Shown here piece after piece: positions 59,753-64,000 of a DNA stretch of 64,000 nt. The notes beneath the pieces are model-generated. The model did not search any database, was not told the origin of the DNA, and was given only the letters and a program-made list of their open reading frames with translations. The DNA is from Candidatus Avelusimicrobium pullicaecorum. GTDB taxonomy: Bacteria; Elusimicrobiota; Elusimicrobia; Elusimicrobiales; Elusimicrobiaceae. Position 1 is the stretch's first letter. Each line of letters begins with the position of its first letter. The DNA lies in NCBI GenBank assembly GCA_944322825.1, contig CALUQD010000003.1, positions 34,192-98,191 on the forward strand. Direction: 5' to 3'. A program made the translations under genes and the position numbers.

Positions 59753-62700
59753 ATGGCTGAAAACAACAACAATTTATCCCAGTCCCGCGAACTGGAAAAG
59801 GAGAAGATGAAACGCGGCGGTTTTACCGCTGTGTTTATCCGCCGTCCGGTAGCCACCATTATGTTGTGTTTGGCGGTGGTGGTGCTGGGGCTGATGTCTT
59901 ACTCCTCCATGGGGGTTGGTATGTTCCCCAACGTGGACGTGCCCTATGTGTTCGTGCAGACGACGCTGGCCGGTGCCAGCCCGGAAGAAGTGGAAACGTC
60001 CATTACCAAGGTGATTGAAGAATCCGTCAACCAGGTGGAAGGGATTGATGAAATCAAATCCCAGAGTATGGAAGGCGTATCCTTGGTCAGCATTAAATTT
60101 ATGATGGATAAGGACCGCGATGTCGCCGCCCAGGAAGTGCGCGACAAAGTGGAACTCATCAAAAACGACTTGCCCGACGGGACCGAAGCTCCGGTTGTCC
60201 AAAAAATTGATATGGATGCTATCGCCGTGTTAAACGTAGTCGTATCCGGCGACCGCGATATTGTGGAGCTGACGGAAATCGCCAAGAAAAAAGTAAAAGA
60301 AAACATCGAAAACATCCGCGGCGTTGGCGCCGTGACGATTGTAGGCGGCCGCGAACGCGAAATCCATATCACCGTCAACCCGCTGAAATTGTTTTCGTTG
60401 AATTTGCCCATTGGCGATGTATCCAGCGCGCTGGCGGACCAGAACGTGGAAATCCCCGGCGGACGCGTGGAACAGCAGCACCAGGAATACACCTTGCGTA
60501 TTTTAGGCCGTATTCCTACGGTAGCGGCGTTTAACGATGTGTTTATCGCCAACCGCAACGGAACTTCTATTAAAATTTCCGATATCGGTTATGCCGAAGA
60601 TTCCGGTGAGTATGAACGCGAATCCACCTATTTAAACGACCGCCGTTCGGTCACGCTGGAAGTTACCAAACAATCTGGTTCGAACACGCTGGCCGTGGTG
60701 GAAGCAGTAAAAGAAAAGTTGGAAAAAATCCAACCTACCCTGCCGCGCGACATTTCCATTTCGCTAATGATGGACCAGTCCGGCAACATTAAAGCCTCTG
60801 TGCACAGCGTGTTGGAACACTTGGTGCTGGGCGGCTTATTGGCGGGCGTGATGGTGCTGCTCTTTATGGGTTCTTTGCGCTCCACCTTTATTGCCTTCTT
60901 GGCTATGCCTATATCTATCATTGGTTCGTTCATCTTTATGAAGATGTGCGGGTTTACCATTGATACGATGACGCTCTTAGGCTTGACGGTGGCCGTAGGT
61001 ATCGTAATCGACGATGCTATCGTAATGCTGGAAAACATCTTCCGCCATATGGAAAAATACGGCAAAAGCCCCAAGGTGGCCGCGGTGGATGGTTCACGCG
61101 AAATTACCTCTACGGTAGTCGCTACGACGCTGTCCATCTTGGTTATCTTCCTGCCGCTGGCGTATATGAGCGGTATCGTGGGGCGCATTGTAAACAGCTA
61201 TGGGATGACGGTAGTGTTTGCTATTGCGCTGTCCGGTGTGGTTGCTTTGACGCTGACGCCAATGCTGTGCGCCAAAATGCTCAAACAGGGCGAAAAGAAA
61301 ACCAAACTGGATTTGATGGTGGATAACGTTAACAAAAAGTTGGTGGATTGGTATATCCCCTTGTTGGATTGGGCTATTCACCACCGCAAAACGATGGTAG
61401 GGTTGGCTTTTTTGTGTATGGCCTTGCTGGTGCCGATGTTGGCGCGTGTGGGCGGGGAATTCATCCCAACCGACGACAGCGGCAAAGTGCAGGTATCGGT
61501 GGAAGCCCCGGTGGGGACCAGCTATACGGATACATTGGATATCTTAAAACAGCTGGAAAAAGACATCCGCCGCTTGCCGCACGTAAAAGACACGTTGGTA
61601 GTGGCGGGGGTAGGCAATAGCTTTGAAGCGTCCAACCCGTCTAACAAAGGCTATATCCGCATAGAATTTGAAGACCGCGATCAGCGCGAAGGCATTACCA
61701 CCCAGGAATACCTCAACGCTGTACGCGATTTGATGAAAAAATATACCGGCTTGCAAACCAACTCTTACGTGGTCAGCGATACGCCTTCCGCCGGTTCGTA
61801 TGATTTGCAATTCGTAATTTCCGGGCCGGACATCAACAAGCTCGGCGACTACGGCAACGCCATGATTGAACAGTTGGCCAAAGACCCGCGGTTTATTGAC
61901 TTAGACCTGTCGCTGGACTTGTCCAAACCGGAATACCGCGTAATTATCAACCGCGAAAAAGCACAGAATATGGGCGTGAAAATTTCGTCCATTGCTTCCG
62001 CGCTGCGCACGATGGTCGGCGGGGAAGACGACATCACCAAGTTTAAAGAAAACGATGAACTCTACGATGTGCGCGTTCGCGTGGCCGAAGAATACCGCGA
62101 CACCAAAGAAGCTATCTCGGCTTTGATGGTGCCCGGCAGCATTGACGGCGAAGACCAAATCCTGCGTTTGGACAGCGTGGCCACGATCGAAGAAGGCACC
62201 GGCCCCAGCCAGATTGACCGCCATAACCGCCAGCGCCAAGTGACCGTGCAAGCCAACTTGAACGGGTTGGATACGCGCTCGGCCTTGAACATTATGGAGA
62301 AAGTGTTTGCCCAGCTGGATGCCGGCGCCGAATATACCGGCGGCGTAACGGGTATGAGTGAAGAAATGAACAAAATGTTTATGTCCTTCATCGTAGCGTT
62401 TATCTTGGCGTTCCTGTTCAAATATATGATTCTGGCCGCTCAGTTTGAAAGCTACACCCACCCGGTGGCGATTATCGTATCCCTGCCGCTGACGCTGCCG
62501 TTTGCAGTGCTGTCCTTGTTCTTAACGGGCCAATCCTTGAACTTGTACAGCTTGCTGGGTATCTTTATGTTGGTAGGCGTAGTCAGTAAAAACGCTATTT
62601 TGCAGACGGACTATACCAACCAGCTGCGCGCCCGCGGCTATGGCCGTACGGACGCTATCCTGCAAGCCAACCGTGTGCGCTTGCGCCCGATTTTGATGAC

Positions 62701-62956
62701 CACGCTGACGCTGATTATGGGCGTGGCGCCGATGATCTTCTCCAATGCAACGGGTGCCGAACAGCGCCGCAGCTTGGCGATTGTCATCGTGGGCGGGCAG
62801 GCGCTCTCGCTGCTCGTTACGCTGTTGATGACGCCTGTTACGTATATTTTGATGGACGAATTGGGCGACTGGCTCAATTACAAGTTTAAAGGGATTCCTT
62901 ATCCGGAAGATAAGAGCAAGGATACCATCTTGTCTGAAGTGCCGGAAGAAGATTAA
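59753..62956 (+). CDS. RND family efflux permease (AcrB/MexB-type)
   Basis: 1067 aa, twelve membrane helices in two repeats with two large periplasmic loops. FIRRPVATIML starts helix 1 as in HAE1-type pumps. The proton-relay pair of Asp residues is in GIVIDDAIVMLENI, and FxxF-like and GVVSKNAIL motifs are found in the second half (the matching motif of helix 10). Substrate is unknown. The TetR gene upstream suggests an inducible drug or bile-salt pump (inference). Strong terminator follows. Confidence 0.95.
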   Translation: MAENNNNLSQSRELEKEKMKRGGFTAVFIRRPVATIMLCLAVVVLGLMSYSSMGVGMFPNVDVPYVFVQTTLAGASPEEVETSITKVIEESVNQVEGIDEIKSQSMEGVSLVSIKFMMDKDRDVAAQEVRDKVELIKNDLPDGTEAPVVQKIDMDAIAVLNVVVSGDRDIVELTEIAKKKVKENIENIRGVGAVTIVGGREREIHITVNPLKLFSLNLPIGDVSSALADQNVEIPGGRVEQQHQEYTLRILGRIPTVAAFNDVFIANRNGTSIKISDIGYAEDSGEYERESTYLNDRRSVTLEVTKQSGSNTLAVVEAVKEKLEKIQPTLPRDISISLMMDQSGNIKASVHSVLEHLVLGGLLAGVMVLLFMGSLRSTFIAFLAMPISIIGSFIFMKMCGFTIDTMTLLGLTVAVGIVIDDAIVMLENIFRHMEKYGKSPKVAAVDGSREITSTVVATTLSILVIFLPLAYMSGIVGRIVNSYGMTVVFAIALSGVVALTLTPMLCAKMLKQGEKKTKLDLMVDNVNKKLVDWYIPLLDWAIHHRKTMVGLAFLCMALLVPMLARVGGEFIPTDDSGKVQVSVEAPVGTSYTDTLDILKQLEKDIRRLPHVKDTLVVAGVGNSFEASNPSNKGYIRIEFEDRDQREGITTQEYLNAVRDLMKKYTGLQTNSYVVSDTPSAGSYDLQFVISGPDINKLGDYGNAMIEQLAKDPRFIDLDLSLDLSKPEYRVIINREKAQNMGVKISSIASALRTMVGGEDDITKFKENDELYDVRVRVAEEYRDTKEAISALMVPGSIDGEDQILRLDSVATIEEGTGPSQIDRHNRQRQVTVQANLNGLDTRSALNIMEKVFAQLDAGAEYTGGVTGMSEEMNKMFMSFIVAFILAFLFKYMILAAQFESYTHPVAIIVSLPLTLPFAVLSLFLTGQSLNLYSLLGIFMLVGVVSKNAILQTDYTNQLRARGYGRTDAILQANRVRLRPILMTTLTLIMGVAPMIFSNATGAEQRRSLAIVIVGGQALSLLVTLLMTPVTYILMDELGDWLNYKFKGIPYPEDKSKDTILSEVPEED

Positions 62957-62977
62957 TCCTTACAGGAAAACAGTTCA

Positions 62978-63004
62978 CGCCGGGGCAATGCCCCGGCGTT
63001 TTTG
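62978..63004 (+). terminator. Terminator of the efflux operon
   Basis: CGCCGGGGC-AAT-GCCCCGGCG and T-run. Confidence 0.93.
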
Positions 63005-63026
63005 TTTCCTTGAAAGGTCTTTGCGG

Positions 63027-63086
63027 GTGCGAGGGGCCCGCCTTTGACAGTTGCGTCCAAGCAACTCGCACAAAAGGGGCGGACCC
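63027..63086. other. Structured intergenic segment with alternative stems
   Basis: GTGCGAG (63027-63033) can pair with CTCGCAC (63065-63071), enclosing AGTTGC/GCAACT. Alternatively GGGcCCGCC (63034-63042) pairs with GGCGGaCCC (63078-63086). The stems exclude each other. No gene is seen here and the direction of transcription is unclear. Confidence 0.35.
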
Positions 63087-63097
63087 GTTAAAAGGCA

Positions 63098-63124
63098 ATA
63101 AAAAACCGCGCGGCTGCGCGGCAA
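63098..63124 (-). terminator. Terminator of tRNA-Cys
   Basis: On the minus strand CCGCGC/GCGCGG stem followed by TTTTTTATT. Confidence 0.85.
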
Positions 63125-63138
63125 AAGGGAAAAGAAAA

Positions 63139-63210
63139 AGGTGCGGGCGGGAATCGAACCCACGAATATCAGTTTTGCAGACTGACGCCTTACCACTTGG
63201 CCACCGCACC
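63139..63210 (-). tRNA. tRNA-Cys (anticodon GCA)
   Basis: Cloverleaf on the minus strand with acceptor GGTGCGG/CCGCACC, anticodon loop CTGCAAA (GCA) and T loop TTCGATT. CCA is not encoded. Confidence 0.95.
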
Positions 63211-63294
63211 ATATACGGCAAATTGTTAGGACCTAATTATTATAGCAAAAAAAACCGTTTTTAGGAAGAAAGAAAAAATTTTTTAAATTAGGCC

Positions 63295-63322
63295 TTGATT
63301 TTTTATATACCCTGCCTATACT
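63295..63322 (+). promoter_or_regulatory. Promoter of the putative small RNA
   Basis: TTGATT at 63295-63300 and TATACT at 63317-63322 with a 16-bp spacer. The expected start is at about 63329-63331, exactly where the structured RNA begins. Confidence 0.6.
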
Positions 63323-63330
63323 AGCAATAT

Positions 63331-63396
63331 GGGAGTGCCACCATCACCCGGTTTAGGGTACGCCTCTTGTAGGGGACCAGGCCTCCCATCTTTTTT
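63331..63396 (+). ncRNA. Putative small structured RNA of unknown class
   Basis: A closing stem GGGAGtGCC/GGCCTCCC (63331-63339 with 63380-63387, one bulge) encloses a hairpin ACCCGGTTTAGGGT and a hairpin around CCTCTTGTAGGGG, giving a three-way-junction-like fold, and is followed by TTTTTT at 63391-63396. A second strong terminator hairpin lies at 63402-63431. It has its own promoter and no ORF. It lacks the SRP RNA loop motif and is too short for 6S RNA or tmRNA. Confidence 0.5.
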
Positions 63397-63401
63397 GCTT
63401 T

Positions 63402-63431
63402 CCCGGCGCGGCATACTGGCGCCGGGTTTTT
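63402..63431 (+). terminator. Terminator downstream of the small RNA
   Basis: CCCGGCGC/GCGCCGGG 8-bp stem and T-run. The following 63437-63587 contain two TATAAT-like -10 boxes (near 63470 and 63564), a GGCTCCC/GGGGGCC hairpin and an AAAGGC/GCCTTT hairpin; they hold no gene and probably carry the tRNA operon promoter. Confidence 0.8.
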
Positions 63432-63587
63432 GCTGGATAAAAAGTCCCCTTTTGTATCGGTTTTTTGCTATAATAAATAAAAGGCTCCCAAAACGGGGGC
63501 CGTTTTTAACGGCTCTGTACGGCCCGGCCCAGGCAAAAGGCTTTCGCCTTTGGTTGTTTTTTGATATAATAAAGTATATTGCCTGGC

Positions 63588-63658
63588 GCGGGCGTAGTTC
63601 AATGGTAGAACACTAGCCTTCCAAGCTTGATACGTGGGTTCGATTCCCATCGCCCGCT
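63588..63658 (+). tRNA. tRNA-Gly (anticodon TCC)
   Basis: Acceptor GCGGGCG/CGCCCGC, anticodon loop CTTCCAA (TCC), T loop TTCGATT. CCA not encoded. Confidence 0.95.
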
Positions 63659-63680
63659 TGGCAACAATTTTGCAGCAAAT

Positions 63681-63753
63681 GCTGGGGTAGCTCAGTCGGT
63701 AGAGCATCTCCATGGTAAGGAGAAGGTCGTGGGTTCGATTCCCACTCCCAGCT
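63681..63753 (+). tRNA. tRNA-Thr (anticodon GGT), copy 1
   Basis: Acceptor GCTGGGG/CTCCCAGC-type stem, anticodon loop ATGGTAA (GGT), T loop TTCGATT. CCA not encoded. tRNA-Gly and tRNA-Thr upstream of tuf is a common bacterial arrangement. Confidence 0.95.
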
Positions 63754-63799
63754 TAGCGATTTAAAGTAGGTTTGCCCCGCGAGGGGCCCGGCAGTAAAT

Positions 63800-63872
63800 G
63801 CTGGGGTAGCTCAGTCGGTAGAGCATCTCCATGGTAAGGAGAAGGTCGTGGGTTCGATTCCCACTCCCAGCT
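63800..63872 (+). tRNA. tRNA-Thr (anticodon GGT), copy 2
   Basis: Identical in sequence to the copy at 63681-63753 over all 73 bases; a recent tandem duplication with a different 46-nt spacer. Confidence 0.95.
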
Positions 63873-63928
63873 TGTTTTGACTTAACTAAACAATAGACGT
63901 ACAGACTAAAAACAGGAGAACTAAACAA

Positions 63929-64000
63929 ATGGCAAAGGAAAAATTTTCCCGCAGCAAACCGCACGTGAACGTGGGAACGATTGGTCACGTGGACCACGGC
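63929..64000 (+). CDS. tuf: Elongation factor Tu, 5' end only
   Basis: The first 24 codons ([19 protein letters not shown], then HVDHG) match EF-Tu, including the start of the G1 P-loop GHVDHG(K). AGGAGA precedes the ATG. The rest is beyond the window edge. Confidence 0.95.
   Translation, partial: MAKEKFSRSKPHVNVGTIGHVDHG

Noticed and set aside
63331..63396. SRP RNA, 6S RNA or a known riboswitch
   Set aside because: The SRP GGAA-type loop and AGCAGCC motif are absent, the size is too small for 6S, and no following gene fits a riboswitch because terminators intervene.
63681..63872. CRISPR-like repeat made by the two identical 73-nt units
   Set aside because: Each unit is a complete tRNA-Thr and there are only two.

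Overview
This window looks like the replication-origin region of a Gram-negative, anaerobic bacterium. The evidence for an origin is the order dnaA, a cluster of DnaA boxes, dnaN, a DUF721/DciA-like gene, gyrB and gyrA. Most genes to the right of the origin run on the + strand. A Gram-negative envelope is indicated by a meso-diaminopimelate-type MurE, an LPS heptose epimerase, a TolC/RND efflux system and outer-membrane-like secreted proteins. Anaerobic life is suggested by a superoxide reductase and a flavodiiron protein. I suspect a gut Elusimicrobiota-like lineage, but this is an inference from overall gene style and is not proven here.

Layout. 1-1.4 kb: oxygen and peroxide defence on the minus strand (tpx, superoxide reductase, flavodiiron protein). 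1.6-9.7 kb: dnaA, oriC, dnaN, DUF721, gyrB, gyrA. 9.8-11.3 kb: a cytoplasmic GH13 alpha-amylase-like enzyme. 11.6-19.2 kb: a complete F1Fo ATP synthase operon (atpI-like, B, E, F, H, A, G, D, C) with an hldD-like heptose epimerase inserted between atpA and atpG. 19.4-21.4 kb: a prohibitin-like SPFH protein and a Sel1-repeat protein. 21.4-26.3 kb: four tandem secreted trypsin-fold proteins in which the catalytic serine is replaced by cysteine. 26.4-36.3 kb: glyA, a deoxyhypusine-synthase-like gene, an outer-membrane-like protein, DoxX, dnaX, recR, a ComEC-like gene, a guanine deaminase and an unknown secreted protein. 36.3-42.0 kb: a peptidoglycan-recycling operon (AI-2E family exporter, ampG, murQ, anmK, nagZ). 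42.1-42.5 kb: tRNA-Val followed by a tRNA-derived partial duplication. 42.5-48.0 kb: marC, uvrB, a divergent biotin-ligase-like gene, a response regulator, a short tilS and an alpha/beta hydrolase. 48.0-54.9 kb: murE-murD facing a dapA-asd-dapB-murC operon. 55-63 kb: sppA, a membrane protein, and a TetR-controlled TolC/MFP/RND efflux operon. 63-64 kb: tRNA-Cys, a probable small RNA, tRNA-Gly, two identical tRNA-Thr genes and the start of tuf.

How the genes work together. Three blocks concern peptidoglycan: DAP and UDP-muramyl-peptide synthesis, recycling of anhydro-muropeptides, and possibly the secreted proteases. The most unusual item is the four-gene cluster of signal-peptide-bearing proteins with a His/Asp/Cys arrangement in a chymotrypsin-like order (GxCGxP). 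That motif is best known from viral 3C-type proteases. Other items worth following are a palindrome shared by the amylase and ATP-synthase promoters, a 155-nt tRNA-like element, a small structured RNA upstream of the tRNA-tuf operon, and an Ile at the quinolone-determining Ser83 position of GyrA. I saw no insertion sequences, prophage genes or CRISPR arrays.
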